Origin: Lactobacillus gigeriorum DSM 23908 = CRBIP 24.85
GTDB taxonomy: Bacteria; Bacillota; Bacilli; Lactobacillales; Lactobacillaceae
Length of the DNA stretch: 64,000 bases
Direction of reading: 5' to 3'
Assembly (NCBI RefSeq): GCF_000296855.1
Contig: NZ_CAKC01000059.1
Location: 37,758-101,757 of the forward strand
The first letter of the stretch is position 1; each line of letters opens with the position of its first letter. This document shows, piece by piece, positions 41,164-50,419 of the stretch. The position numbers and the translations under genes are program-made. The notes under the pieces were generated by a model. That model worked only from the letters and a program-made list of their open reading frames with translations, did not search any database and had not been told where the DNA came from.

Positions 41164-42351
41164 CTACTTATCTAAATGTGCCAATCTTACAACGTCACGT
41201 TCAATCATCAATTCTTCATCAGTAGGTACAATCAAAGCGGTAATCTTTGAATCTGGCTTAGTGATGATCTTCTCACCATTCTTGTCGTTAGCTTCAAGAT
41301 CAGGTTTCAAGCCTAAGAATTCCAAAGACTTCATTACTGATGCACGTACGCCTTCGTCGTGTTCACCGATACCTGCTGTAAAGGCAATAGTATCTACTCC
41401 ACCCATTTCTGCAATGTAACTACCAACGTATTTAACTACACTGTTAACAAACATCTTGATGGCTAAATCAGCAGTTGGCTTTTCACTTTGAAGCAAATCA
41501 CGCATATCAGGAGATACACCAGAAATACCCAATAACCCGGACTTCTTGTTCAATACTTTGATCATTTCATCCATTGAGTAATGTTCTTTTTCCATAATAA
41601 ATTGTAAAGCAGATGGATCAACATCACCGGAACGAGTAGCCATCATTAAACCTGCCAAAGGACTAAAGCCCATTGAAGTATCAAATGATTTACCATTCTT
41701 TACCGCAGTAATTGAAGCTCCTGATCCTAAGTGCAATACCAAAAGCTTCATATCCTTCAAATCTTTACCCAATAATTCTGCGGTACGTTGTGCTACATAA
41801 CGTACTGAAGTTCCATGAGCACCATATTTACGAACCTTGTAATTTTCATAGAATTCATATGGTAATGGATACAAGTAATGAACTTCATCTAGAGTTTGAT
41901 GGAAGGCAGTATCAAACACACCAACTTGTGGAACTCCTGGCAATAACTTCATAAATGCTTGAATACCACGACCTTCTGCAGGGTTATGCAAAGGTGCATA
42001 TTCAGTCAAATCAAAAATCTTTTTGAGTTCTTCTTCACCAACAAGAACGGAGTCCTTAAATTCTTCTCCACCTGCAACAATACGGTGTCCAACACCAACA
42101 ATTTCGCTGAAATCTTCAACGACATTGTATTTCTTTAAGTTGTCGAGCAACAACTTCACAGCAGTTTCTTGATCTGGAACTGGCACTTCTTCAGCGTGCT
42201 TAGTTCCATCTGGTAACTTAATTTCAAAAGTAGAGCCTTCGAGTGCGACTCTATCTGCCATACCTTCTGCTAATACCTTTTCATCTGGTAATGAGAACAA
42301 TTTATATTTAAAGGTTGAACTACCTGAGTTAATTGCTAAAACCTTTTTCAT
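41164..42351 (-). CDS. ackA: Acetate kinase
   Basis: 395 residues; converts acetyl phosphate and ADP to acetate and ATP. ASKHA-fold signatures are present: LAINSGSSTFKYKL (about residues 4-17), VFDTAFHQTL near 176, LHLGSGASITAV near 205 and the adenosine motif FTAGIGEHD near 325. Gene order ytxK-ackA is as in Bacillus. No strong terminator separates it from ssrA. Confidence 0.97.
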   Translation of the reverse strand: MKKVLAINSGSSTFKYKLFSLPDEKVLAEGMADRVALEGSTFEIKLPDGTKHAEEVPVPDQETAVKLLLDNLKKYNVVEDFSEIVGVGHRIVAGGEEFKDSVLVGEEELKKIFDLTEYAPLHNPAEGRGIQAFMKLLPGVPQVGVFDTAFHQTLDEVHYLYPLPYEFYENYKVRKYGAHGTSVRYVAQRTAELLGKDLKDMKLLVLHLGSGASITAVKNGKSFDTSMGFSPLAGLMMATRSGDVDPSALQFIMEKEHYSMDEMIKVLNKKSGLLGISGVSPDMRDLLQSEKPTADLAIKMFVNSVVKYVGSYIAEMGGVDTIAFTAGIGEHDEGVRASVMKSLEFLGLKPDLEANDKNGEKIITKPDSKITALIVPTDEELMIERDVVRLAHLDK

Positions 42352-42388
42352 GAAAAACCTCCTGGATTTTTAGATATCAATTCACAAA

Positions 42389-43390
42389 CTAATCATTAGT
42401 TTTAGTATACCACTCATTTAGCTTAACATTAAGCTTAAACAACGCTTCTTCTTCATTATTTCCTTCCAACTTTGTGAGCATAACGTTGTCTAAGGTAGCG
42501 TTTTCACCGTGATTTTGGAAAATTAACACTGATTTTTGATTGAATTTATTTTTGAACATTTTATCTGGTAATTCGACAATTGCTTTCAAATATACTTTAT
42601 TTGCTAGCCATGGCATAAAATCTGCTCCAGTTTTACCAGATAGCATTGATTGTGGCACTACTAAAAATACCATACCTCCAGGTTTAAGGTTTTTAATAAT
42701 TTGTTCTGTTAATAAAAGATGTGCGAATGAATGTCCCGTCTTAGATTTAGTTGCAAAATGCTTAACGTTTTCATCAAGTGGATAAAAACCTACTGGCAAA
42801 TCACTAATAATAACATCTGGTTGCTCGATCATCCATGGCAAAATTGCATCCTGACAATACAGTTCAATGTTCAAATTATTTAAATGGGCTGCTACATCTG
42901 CCAAATCTAACATTTCTTCATCATTATCAATCCCATATAGTTGATACAAGTCTTTAGAATGATTAGCAGCCTTTAATTGACTGATTACTGAATACAATAA
43001 GTTTCCTGCTCCAATTGCAGGATCCATTACCGTTAATTGGCGATTCGGCAATAGCTTTTGCATGAAGAGTGCGATTACAATCGAGATTAATTGTGGGGTT
43101 GGCATTTGATTAGCATCTCTGCCATCATCATTAATGGCTTTCAAGGTTAAATATGTAAAAACTTGAGCCTTGTCTTTTTGACTAATCTTGTCATAGTTCA
43201 AAGTTTTATACATTGCACTGAGTTGATCAACCGTCTTAGGATCTGGTGCACCCATTTCAACCTTTATCTTGCCATTTTCTAAATTGTCAAACGTTTCCGT
43301 CAAAGCTTCACCGAAGGAAACATTTAGTGCTTCTTGCAAGGTGGTAACACAATTCAAAAATTGATTAAACAAGTGTTCCATATTGTTCAT
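42389..43390 (-). CDS. Class I SAM-dependent methyltransferase, YtxK-like
   Basis: 333 residues resembling N6-adenine DNA methyltransferases. SAM motif I is MDPAIGAGNLL (about residues 143-153), but the catalytic (N/D)PP(Y/F) is replaced by SDLPVG, so DNA adenine methylation is doubtful. YtxK homologues sit between the comG operon and ackA across Bacilli, as here, and are tied to late competence by location. No restriction enzyme is nearby. Actual substrate unknown. Confidence 0.85.
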   Translation of the reverse strand: MNNMEHLFNQFLNCVTTLQEALNVSFGEALTETFDNLENGKIKVEMGAPDPKTVDQLSAMYKTLNYDKISQKDKAQVFTYLTLKAINDDGRDANQMPTPQLISIVIALFMQKLLPNRQLTVMDPAIGAGNLLYSVISQLKAANHSKDLYQLYGIDNDEEMLDLADVAAHLNNLNIELYCQDAILPWMIEQPDVIISDLPVGFYPLDENVKHFATKSKTGHSFAHLLLTEQIIKNLKPGGMVFLVVPQSMLSGKTGADFMPWLANKVYLKAIVELPDKMFKNKFNQKSVLIFQNHGENATLDNVMLTKLEGNNEEEALFKLNVKLNEWYTKTND

Positions 43391-43454
43391 AAATCTACCT
43401 ACTTTCCATTTCCCTTACTATTTTAAAGAAAGGGGAAAACTGGTGCAAGTAAAG

Positions 43455-43601
43455 TCAATTGGCTTCCAAATATTTAATAATCAGTTGATTGCTTACCATG
43501 TTGTCATAATAGATCTGGCAATATAGCTTTAAAAATAGTAGACAAGTTATCAGTACTAACATACTACTTAAAAGTGAACTAGCCTTTACTTTCTTTTTCA
43601 T
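43455..43601 (-). CDS. ComGG-like small protein
   Basis: A 48-residue open reading frame starting at ATG 43601 inside the end of comGF (23-bp overlap). It is basic at the N-terminus (MKKKVKASS), has one membrane helix (about residues 9-25) and a short polar tail ending YLEAN. Position and overlap are those of comGG, the last minor pseudopilin, but the protein is much shorter than the ~125 residues of Bacillus ComGG and lacks a visible prepilin cleavage motif. I infer a reduced ComGG; a chance extension is possible but the overlap pattern argues against it. Confidence 0.6.
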   Translation of the reverse strand: MKKKVKASSLLSSMLVLITCLLFLKLYCQIYYDNMVSNQLIIKYLEAN

Positions 43602-44088
43602 TAATCGTCTTTTCTTCTTTCAATTTAAAAAATAATTCTGATTTTCGCTGATCTTTTTCTGTAATCAAGATTTTAATAGTATCTGCACTAGTTTCGAATT
43701 TTGCATCACTAACATTAAGCAATAGTGGCATATGTCCACCTTTATTTGTCGTTACCCGAATCATAGATTGATATTGTTGAATTGCATAGTGCTTTAATTC
43801 TTTTCCGCTTTTAATGGCAAAACAGCTCTTCTTAGCGTTGGAGTATTTTGGTTCTGTATAAGACTTATCACTTTTATTGGCATGTAAAAAGCGATCGAAT
43901 TGAACATAAGCATATGCAATTTCATCTTGATGCATATTCCAACTATTGGCAGTTTTTAAGTTCTGAAGTAGACCTTTCAAAGTAAACATGATCGCAATAG
44001 TGATTATAAGGGCAACCATGGTCTCGCTTAATAGAAAGCCCGGTTTTTTATTAATATTTATTTTTTTCGTCTTGATATTCATGATCAT
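43579..44088 (-). CDS. comGF: Competence minor pseudopilin ComGF
   Basis: 169 residues with a prepilin-like N-terminus: GFLLSETMVALIITIAIMF (about residues 17-35), where cleavage before the Phe of GF-LLSE is expected. Part of the type-IV-pilus-like DNA uptake machine. Start overlaps comGE by 38 bp; an ATG two codons in is also possible. Confidence 0.82.
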   Translation of the reverse strand: MIMNIKTKKININKKPGFLLSETMVALIITIAIMFTLKGLLQNLKTANSWNMHQDEIAYAYVQFDRFLHANKSDKSYTEPKYSNAKKSCFAIKSGKELKHYAIQQYQSMIRVTTNKGGHMPLLLNVSDAKFETSADTIKILITEKDQRKSELFFKLKEEKTINEKESKG

Positions 44089-44278
44089 GGATTGTTATTT
44101 TCTTAAGATTATTAGTTTTCATAATATGTCTGGCTAAAGCTTGATCTGTCTTTCTTTCCATTTGAAAATTATTCTCATGAGTTGCCTTAATTATGGTAGA
44201 AAAAGTTGTTACTGCAATGCTAGCGATCAAGATTGCCAGTATCGCTTCCAATAGCAAAAAACCTTTACTAGTTTTCAT
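44051..44278 (-). CDS. comGE: Competence minor pseudopilin ComGE
   Basis: 75 residues, shorter than Bacillus ComGE (about 115). Prepilin motif KGFLLLEAILAILIAS at residues 5-20 with the Glu at +5. Overlaps comGD by 11 bp and comGF by 38 bp. Confidence 0.8.
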   Translation of the reverse strand: MKTSKGFLLLEAILAILIASIAVTTFSTIIKATHENNFQMERKTDQALARHIMKTNNLKKITIHDHEYQDEKNKY

Positions 44279-44693
44279 TGACGCTTCTCCCCCATGTCAT
44301 TTGTACTTTTAAGCGTTCCTTGCGCTTACCATCCGAAAAAGTCAATGTCCTAGGATTTACAGTACCTTCGCCCGAAATTGAAAAATTGTCAAGCCCAGAT
44401 ACTTTTATCTCAGAGTCAATTGTTAATCGTCTGCGATACTTGTTTCCAGTAAAGGTGATAGTAGATGATTCCGCAAAATAAGTAATATCCGTCGCACGCT
44501 TAGTCAAAATACTAACACGAGTCGCTTGCTCAAAAGCTGCCCTTATTTCTCTAACAGTATTTTCAAAAATCAATTGTCTTTGATATTCTCGTAAATTAAG
44601 TGAGCCTAAGCTTACCATAGCACAGGTAATAGCTAATACAATTACTGTTTCAATTACAGAAAAAGCTGGACTAGTTTTCCGATGGCTTTTCAT
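44268..44693 (-). CDS. comGD: Competence pseudopilin ComGD
   Basis: 141 residues from the ATG at 44693 (MKSHRKTSPAFSVIET); an in-frame ATG 30 bp upstream lies deeper inside comGC. Prepilin motif AFSVIETVIVLAITCAM, with Ala in place of Gly before the cleavage point. A GspH-type beta-rich pilin head follows. Confidence 0.82.
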   Translation of the reverse strand: MKSHRKTSPAFSVIETVIVLAITCAMVSLGSLNLREYQRQLIFENTVREIRAAFEQATRVSILTKRATDITYFAESSTITFTGNKYRRRLTIDSEIKVSGLDNFSISGEGTVNPRTLTFSDGKRKERLKVQMTWGRSVNEN

Positions 44694-45042
44694 TATCAAC
44701 AATCTTACCATCATTAGAATCAATTGTTAGTTTATATTTAGCAGCTTTAGCAACTTGATCTTGGGTTAAGTATCCGGCTTTAGCCAAACTATCAATTTTA
44801 AGTTCTTTATCCTTGATATTATCGTCCATTTTATACAGCTCCACTTGAGTCTCAAGCGTCGTCTTAAATGCATCACGACTCTTATGATCCGCATTATCTT
44901 TTTGATGAATCAAATTTGGAGCGATAATGATCAACAAAATTACGATGATTGCAATTACCACTACCATTTCAATCAAAGTAAAACCTTTTTGTTGACGATT
45001 TTTTCTTAACAATCCTACTAAATATTGCTTGAGTTTTTTCAT
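44671..45042 (-). CDS. comGC: Competence major pseudopilin ComGC
   Basis: 123 residues with the classical prepilin signal KGFTLIEMVVVIAIIVILL (about residues 19-37), processed by ComC. Major subunit of the competence pilus. The C-terminal head is short and charged. Overlaps comGD by 23 bp. Confidence 0.92.
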   Translation of the reverse strand: MKKLKQYLVGLLRKNRQQKGFTLIEMVVVIAIIVILLIIIAPNLIHQKDNADHKSRDAFKTTLETQVELYKMDDNIKDKELKIDSLAKAGYLTQDQVAKAAKYKLTIDSNDGKIVDNEKPSEN

Positions 45043-45062
45043 AAAAATAACCTCTCAATTTC

Positions 45063-46070
45063 TTACATTCCTTGCATCATGGCATACATTGGGAGCAATA
45101 ATTTCAAATACATCCCTATCACACATAGCCCGATCAGTACAAAACAAACTGGCTGAACATTGACAACCATCTTTTCAATCTGATAGGTCAACTCCAAAAA
45201 TAAACTTTTTCCTAAGAGAAGGCATTGTTGACTTAAAAATTTCCTTTTAGAACCTGTTTTTAAAAATAAGATCAATGAGTCTGGTAAAAACGGTTCTTCC
45301 TTGATGATTTCAACTAGAGCCTGTCCTTGTAGTAGCTTTTTTTGGATTTTAAGCCCTAAGGCCTGTTGCAATGATCCTTTTTGTTGATCGGCTGCATACT
45401 CACACATTTTTTGAAGTGAAAAGCCACTCGCTAGTAATAATCCAATGTCATACACCAAAATATATCTAATATAAAGGGTAATAGTTGGTCCAATTAGCGG
45501 ATATTTTGCTAGCTTAGTTAATGAACGATAGTCTTGTTTTTTCAATAACCAAACAATCTGCGCTATCAAGCTACTGCCGCCAATTACACAAAGGACTAAT
45601 ACCAATATTAAGCAATCACCGCTATGATCTGACCCATTACCTAAATTGCTTACAACAAACGTTTGCATAAAAACCAGAAGCAAAGCCATCATCCCTGCCA
45701 ATACAAAGGGATATGTTAACTCTGCTTGCAATTTTCTAATTTGCGCATGCTTCAATCGATGCAAAACCGACAATTGTTCAAGACACTCGATTAGATTTCC
45801 CTGTTGTAAAGATAAATTAATTTGTACAACCGTCGTATTTGAAAATCCTAATTTGAACAATTCATCTGCTAAACTTGCACCTGTTTGCATCCTTTCACTT
45901 AAACAATTTAAAGTTGTTGCTCGCTTAGGCCAAAGGGCTGGCATAATTTCGAGACTACTATTAATTGAAAAACCATTCTTCAAACTATTTTTCAAATAGT
46001 CGATGAAGGCTAACTGCTCATCATCAGTTAATTTATCCTTCTTCAAAGAGCTTGAAAGTCTCGGCATCAA
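45063..46070 (-). CDS. comGB: Competence type II secretion-like membrane protein ComGB
   Basis: 335 residues; polytopic GspF-like platform protein. Two GspF domains, with membrane helices near residues 125-145, 160-180 and 310-330. Start overlaps comGA by 38 bp; the first or second Met may be used. Confidence 0.9.
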   Translation of the reverse strand: MMPRLSSSLKKDKLTDDEQLAFIDYLKNSLKNGFSINSSLEIMPALWPKRATTLNCLSERMQTGASLADELFKLGFSNTTVVQINLSLQQGNLIECLEQLSVLHRLKHAQIRKLQAELTYPFVLAGMMALLLVFMQTFVVSNLGNGSDHSGDCLILVLVLCVIGGSSLIAQIVWLLKKQDYRSLTKLAKYPLIGPTITLYIRYILVYDIGLLLASGFSLQKMCEYAADQQKGSLQQALGLKIQKKLLQGQALVEIIKEEPFLPDSLILFLKTGSKRKFLSQQCLLLGKSLFLELTYQIEKMVVNVQPVCFVLIGLCVIGMYLKLLLPMYAMMQGM

Positions 46071-47010
46071 TTTTATCCTCCATTTCTAGCTGTTGCAGAT
46101 TTTTCTTCCAAGAAACAAAATCTGCTCGCGCAGGCTGCTCAATTGCAGCTTTTAATGTTGCACCACTTGCAATATCCAACAGGCAAGTCAACTCACCCTG
46201 ATTTGAAGGAATCAGCCTTTGATAACTGGCAGCCGTTAAACAATTGGCCAATTCTGAATTGGTAATACCTAGCCCTTCAAGTCGTGTAATAGTCTGCAAG
46301 GTACTTTTAGCATGAATTGTAGCCAAAACTAGATGTCCACTTAAAGCTGCATCAACTGCTAGTCTTGCTGTCCCGTGATCTCGAATTTCGCCAATGATCA
46401 AAATATCTGGGCGATGTCTTAGAGCAGCTTTGAGCAAACTAACATAGTCAATTCCCGCTTCATTATTGACTTGAGTTTGCAAGAAACTAGTTTCATGAAC
46501 TTCAACTGGATCTTCAATCGTCATCACAACTTTATCTTGTCCTAATTCTTTAGCAAGCTCATACATTGTCGTGGTTTTTCCTGAACCCGTTGGTCCGCTC
46601 GTTAAAACCAATCCACGTTTTAAGGCTAATTCTTGCAACTGCTGTATTTGTTCTGGTAAATAATATTTACTCTTATTAATTGGATAAATAATTCTAATTA
46701 CTAACGATTCTGCATCATTAAAATCACCTAAACTAGATAGCCTCAAGTAGTATTTCTTATCATCAAATAAATAGATCATTGCTCCTACCTGCGGTCGTCG
46801 GTGTTCTGAAATGTCCATCTGGGCAATATATTTAAAGTAATTAATTACTTCTATCCCCCTGCTGGTCGTTAACGAATCTAAAGTCATTACTCCTGTAGAC
46901 AAGCGCAAATTTAAGTGATATTTGTTTTGATTAGGTAAAAGAAAAATATCGCTTGCGTGTGCAAGAATTGCTTGTTGGATAATTTGATCAACAATTTTCC
47001 TGATCTCCAT
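46033..47010 (-). CDS. comGA: Competence traffic ATPase ComGA
   Basis: 325 residues; GspE/PilB-type ATPase powering pilus assembly. Walker A GPTGSGKT at 139-146, Asp box and Walker B RPDILIIGEIRD, His box LVLATIHAKSTLQTI. The start MEIRKIVDQ at 47010 follows GGGGGTG; the in-frame upstream ATG would add a Phe/Lys-rich low-complexity leader encoded by poly-A/T DNA. First gene of the com operon. Confidence 0.94.
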   Translation of the reverse strand: MEIRKIVDQIIQQAILAHASDIFLLPNQNKYHLNLRLSTGVMTLDSLTTSRGIEVINYFKYIAQMDISEHRRPQVGAMIYLFDDKKYYLRLSSLGDFNDAESLVIRIIYPINKSKYYLPEQIQQLQELALKRGLVLTSGPTGSGKTTTMYELAKELGQDKVVMTIEDPVEVHETSFLQTQVNNEAGIDYVSLLKAALRHRPDILIIGEIRDHGTARLAVDAALSGHLVLATIHAKSTLQTITRLEGLGITNSELANCLTAASYQRLIPSNQGELTCLLDIASGATLKAAIEQPARADFVSWKKNLQQLEMEDKIDAETFKLFEEG

Positions 47011-47078
47011 TTTTTCACCCCCTATATATATAAATACGCAAAAAATCGAAAATTTTATTTTTTTTTTGAAAAAAATGC

Positions 47079-47112
47079 AAAAAAAAATACACCTAGTCAA
47101 AAACTAAGTGTA
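47079..47112 (-). terminator. Terminator of yebC
   Basis: Minus strand stem TACACTTAGT / ACTAGGTGTA with one G-T pair and a nine-T tail, separating yebC from comGA. Confidence 0.9.
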
Positions 47113-47123
47113 CTTCTAAATAA

Positions 47124-47852
47124 TTAATCTTCGTCTGCAGCAGCTGTGTAAACGTTTTGAACATCGTCATCATCTTCTAATGCATCAATAAGATGTTCAA
47201 ATTGTTCTTTCTTTTCAGCTGGAACCGGAGTGGTGTTTTGTGGCAGCATGGTCAATTCAGACACTGCTAACTTGTAGCCACTCTTTTCAAGGGCATCGCG
47301 AACTTGAGCAAATTGCTTTGGATCAGTGTAAATTTCAAAAGCATCATCACTAGTTTGTAAATCATCGCCGCCTGCATCCATAACGTCAAGTAATACTTGA
47401 TCTTCATCAGCATCAGTAGTTGAACGATCAATTACAATATAGCCCTTGCGATCGAACATGTATGCAACTGAACCTGTTGCACCCAATGAACCACCGTTTC
47501 TGGTAAAGGCAACTCTTACAGCTGAAGCAGTTCTATTTTTGTTATCAGTCAAAGCTTCAACTAAAACAGCAACACCACCTGGTGCGTAGCCTTCGTAAGT
47601 AATTTCATCGTAATGTTCTTCTGAATTACCTTCAGCTTTTTTAATTGCACGTTCAATGTTGTCCTTAGGCATATTGTTTGAACGTGCCTTATCAATAACT
47701 AAACGCAATGCAGGATTCCCTGAAGGGTCAGGACCACCACTCTTTGCAGCCATGTAAATTTCACGAGATAATTTTTGGAAAATTTTACCTCTCTTAGCGT
47801 CTTGCGCATTCTTGCGGCCTTGAATATTGTGCCATTTTGAATGTCCTGACAT
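47124..47852 (-). CDS. YebC/TACO1 family protein
   Basis: 242 residues. Conserved N-terminus [21 protein letters not shown] (about residues 2-22), [19 protein letters not shown], and [12 protein letters not shown]. Family members have been described both as transcription regulators and as translation factors easing stalls at proline-rich stretches. Upstream of comG here, as in other lactobacilli. Confidence 0.95.
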   Translation of the reverse strand: MSGHSKWHNIQGRKNAQDAKRGKIFQKLSREIYMAAKSGGPDPSGNPALRLVIDKARSNNMPKDNIERAIKKAEGNSEEHYDEITYEGYAPGGVAVLVEALTDNKNRTASAVRVAFTRNGGSLGATGSVAYMFDRKGYIVIDRSTTDADEDQVLLDVMDAGGDDLQTSDDAFEIYTDPKQFAQVRDALEKSGYKLAVSELTMLPQNTTPVPAEKKEQFEHLIDALEDDDDVQNVYTAAADED

Positions 47853-47928
47853 AAAGGATCCTTCTTTCTATCTTACAAATATCATTAACGATAATAATCT
47901 TAACTCAGAGCCAGTTAAAATTCAATAT

Positions 47929-48416
47929 TCAAGCTGATTTATCCTGCTTTTTTCTACTATGAAAGTGATTAATTGTTAAAACCAGTAAGCATAGAATAAT
48001 TGCACAAAAAACACCGCTTCCATCTAACATTACATCATGCACGCTTGGTGTACGATCTCCTGTTAAAAATTGATGGAATTCATCAAAAGCAGCAAGGCCA
48101 ATAACTGCCAGCCAAGTTAGTATTGGAGCTACCCAACTAATGCGAAGTATGAACTAAAATGTGCTAATTTTCTAACTACAAATTGGGTCATTCCTGCTTG
48201 ACCCCCATCTGTAGCAGCATCATGCCAGCGTCCCCCATAATAAATATTAAAATTACCAACAATATTCTCTAGCCATCCTAGATAACGATGAATAAATCCC
48301 GGTCTCATTTCTTGTTGATGATACGTCATCGAACTTGAAGCAAACAGCATTATCAGCACAAGCAGTGAAAGAATTAGAAAGATTTTTTCTTTAGTAGTAA
48401 AAGTAAATTTTTGCAT
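47929..48416 (-). pseudogene. Frameshifted VanZ-family gene
   Basis: The first half reads MQKFTFTTKEKIFLIL from ATG 48416 (RBS AAGGG) through one membrane helix to KLAHFSSYFALVG, where TAG stops it at 48129. Shifting the frame by one base there restores a continuous VanZ C-terminal half: VAPILTWLAVIGLAAFDE, FHQFLTGDRTPSVHD, VMLDGSGVFCA, ending at TGA 47931-47929. The break falls in a GGG run, consistent with loss of one G. Together they give a normal-length (about 160-residue) VanZ protein. Either a true pseudogene or a sequencing error. Confidence 0.85.
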
Positions 48417-48486
48417 ATTATATCCCTTCTGCAATCGATTTACTTTTATCTTACCATGCTTTGATTTCTAAATTTTATAAAGGTTT

Positions 48487-48600
48487 TTAATGTTTTTTAA
48501 CATCGGACTTTACTTTTACAGGAACAGGATTTTTCCATTCAGTCGTTAATGCGACTAAGGTCAATAAGATAATTGCAATACCGATTAATTGATTTGTCAT
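48487..48600 (-). CDS. Small single-helix membrane peptide, 37 residues
   Basis: Starts at ATG 48600 with AAGGG nine bases upstream. The sequence MTNQLIGIAIILLTLVAL forms a membrane helix (about residues 4-18), followed by a basic tail (EWKNPVPVKVKS...KKH). A consensus -10 TATAAT (48643-48638) with -35 TTTACT at 17 bp lies upstream. I do not recognise it. No toxin motif is clear, and no antisense antitoxin RNA is evident. It is divergent from the APC transporter gene. Confidence 0.5.
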   Translation of the reverse strand: MTNQLIGIAIILLTLVALTTEWKNPVPVKVKSDVKKH

Positions 48601-48637
48601 AAGCCATATCCCTTCTTTTTACTTACTTTTTGTAACT

Positions 48638-48666
48638 ATTATACACACTTTCTTTTAGTAAGTAAA
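48638..48666 (-). promoter_or_regulatory. Candidate promoter of the 37-residue peptide gene
   Basis: Minus strand -35 TTTACT (48666-48661), 17-bp spacer, -10 TATAAT (48643-48638). Confidence 0.5.
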
Positions 48667-48689
48667 GCGATTAAAAAATAATTTGTACT

Positions 48690-48704
48690 TAGGAAACGCT
48701 TACT
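48690..48704. promoter_or_regulatory. Candidate CcpA (cre) site between peptide gene and APC transporter
   Basis: TAGGAAACGCTTACT differs from the cre consensus WTGNAANCGNWNNCW at one position, and lies in the divergent promoter region. Confidence 0.35.
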
Positions 48705-48783
48705 AGTAGCGATTTTTTTCATAATGAGTAGAATAATATTATGTTAGAAAACTTTATATATAGAAAAGGATGAGAAATAACAA

Positions 48784-50409
48784 GTGGATGAGTTAGATGC
48801 ACTAAACCCTGCCAAAAAATATATCTCTTGGCAGACATTGTTTTTAATGGCATTATGTACCGTTATTGGTCTTGATGACATTATGTATAATTTCCAAAAT
48901 CAAGGAATGTCCGTAATCTTTTCTTGGATTGTAATGGTAATTTTTTACGTATTTCCATACTCCTTGATGGTTGGGCAGTTAGGTTCTGTTTTCAATAAAG
49001 AAGGTGGTGGCCTTTCTTCATGGGTTAGAGGTACTGATGGTGAATTCCTAGGTTACTTTACTGCATGGACATATTGGGCTGCTTCTATTCCTTACGCGGT
49101 TGATTCTGCTAACGAAATCATCGTTGACGTGGGTTGGGCATTTACAGGATCAGAAAAATTCCAAAGTATGATTCCTAACTCGTTATTTGCAATCTTGACG
49201 TTTGCCATGTTCATCATCTTTATTATTGTTGAACACCATTTTTCAAATTCAATGGAATTTTTGTCAACTATCGGTGGTGGCTTGATGGTTCTTATGACCA
49301 TCCTGTTCGTTATTTTAGGTTTTGCTGCTTTTGCCAAAACCGGTGGTCATATGGCAACAACCAATTTCACTTGGAAATCAATTTTCCCTAAGTTCGACTG
49401 GCATTATTTCTCAACAATTGCAATGTTGATTTATGCGATGAACGGTTGTGAATTAGTTGGACCTTATGTAACTAAGATGAAGAATCCTAAGAATGATTTC
49501 CCTAAGGCAATGATTACTTTAGCGATCATGACTGCCTTCTTAACAATTTTCGGTTCATTCGCATTAGGTATCTACTTCAATGCTAACCATATGCCAAATG
49601 ACCTTAAGATGAATGGTGCTTACTATGCATTCAAGATGATTGGTCATCAATATGGCGTTGGCGACTTCTTACTTTATGTTTGGGCATGGACTTCAGTATT
49701 CTTTAACTGTGCGTTACTAGCAGTTCTGTTGGACGCAATGACAAGAATGTTGATTTCTGATACTGGTGATCGTTATATGCCAAAATTCTTGCGTAAGAAA
49801 GATAAGAACGGTTTACCAATCAACGGATACATTTTAACTGTTTCTCTATCATCATTTATTATGATCTTAGGTATCTTCTTACCAGATATGAACGATATCT
49901 TTAACTGGCTATTAAACCTTAACGGTATTGTTTCACCTGGTGTTACTTGCTGGATCTTCTATTCATTTATGCGTATTAGAAAGAGTCCTGAAAAGTATAA
50001 ATCAGATTATGTCTTCATCAAGAATGATAAATTGGCTTATGGTGCTGGTTTAATTTTGTTGGTCGTAACCGCAATAGCTACGATCATGGGAATCACTCCT
50101 CAAGACGTTGCTCAAGGCTCAGCTGTTTGGTGGTATGAATTGATCATCAATATCGTTTCCGTAGTCGTTTTGATTGGATTAGGTGCGATCTTACCAGGTA
50201 TTCGTCAACGCGAACGTGAATATGGCATTGCATTTACTCGTAATCAATGGATTATCATGGGGATTTTGATTGTCGGTTCAATTATTTTTGGCGTTTACAT
50301 GGGTAGTTTGAAACACTTACCATTGCGTGGTGCTTACATTGCCATTGAAGCTGTTATTGCTTTAATCATTACTTGGTTAGTTGGTAGACGTAAGCCGGTA
50401 ACTGCATAA
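48784..50409 (+). CDS. APC superfamily amino acid permease/antiporter
   Basis: 541 residues with about twelve to fourteen hydrophobic helices. The first helix contains LFLMALCTVIGLDDIMYN, corresponding to the APC G-S/T-G-I substrate loop but altered. EGGGLSSWVRG matches the EGG...W motif after helix 2 of the amino acid/glutamate-GABA antiporter branch. Substrate not deducible. GTG start with AAAGGATGAG upstream; a candidate cre site lies about 80 bp before it. Confidence 0.85.
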   Translation: MDELDALNPAKKYISWQTLFLMALCTVIGLDDIMYNFQNQGMSVIFSWIVMVIFYVFPYSLMVGQLGSVFNKEGGGLSSWVRGTDGEFLGYFTAWTYWAASIPYAVDSANEIIVDVGWAFTGSEKFQSMIPNSLFAILTFAMFIIFIIVEHHFSNSMEFLSTIGGGLMVLMTILFVILGFAAFAKTGGHMATTNFTWKSIFPKFDWHYFSTIAMLIYAMNGCELVGPYVTKMKNPKNDFPKAMITLAIMTAFLTIFGSFALGIYFNANHMPNDLKMNGAYYAFKMIGHQYGVGDFLLYVWAWTSVFFNCALLAVLLDAMTRMLISDTGDRYMPKFLRKKDKNGLPINGYILTVSLSSFIMILGIFLPDMNDIFNWLLNLNGIVSPGVTCWIFYSFMRIRKSPEKYKSDYVFIKNDKLAYGAGLILLVVTAIATIMGITPQDVAQGSAVWWYELIINIVSVVVLIGLGAILPGIRQREREYGIAFTRNQWIIMGILIVGSIIFGVYMGSLKHLPLRGAYIAIEAVIALIITWLVGRRKPVTA

Positions 50410-50419
50410 TTTTATAAGC

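Noticed and set aside
42389..43390. YtxK-like methyltransferase as part of a restriction-modification or defence system
   Set aside because: No restriction or specificity subunit nearby, catalytic NPPY is altered, and the location beside comG and ackA is the conserved housekeeping one.
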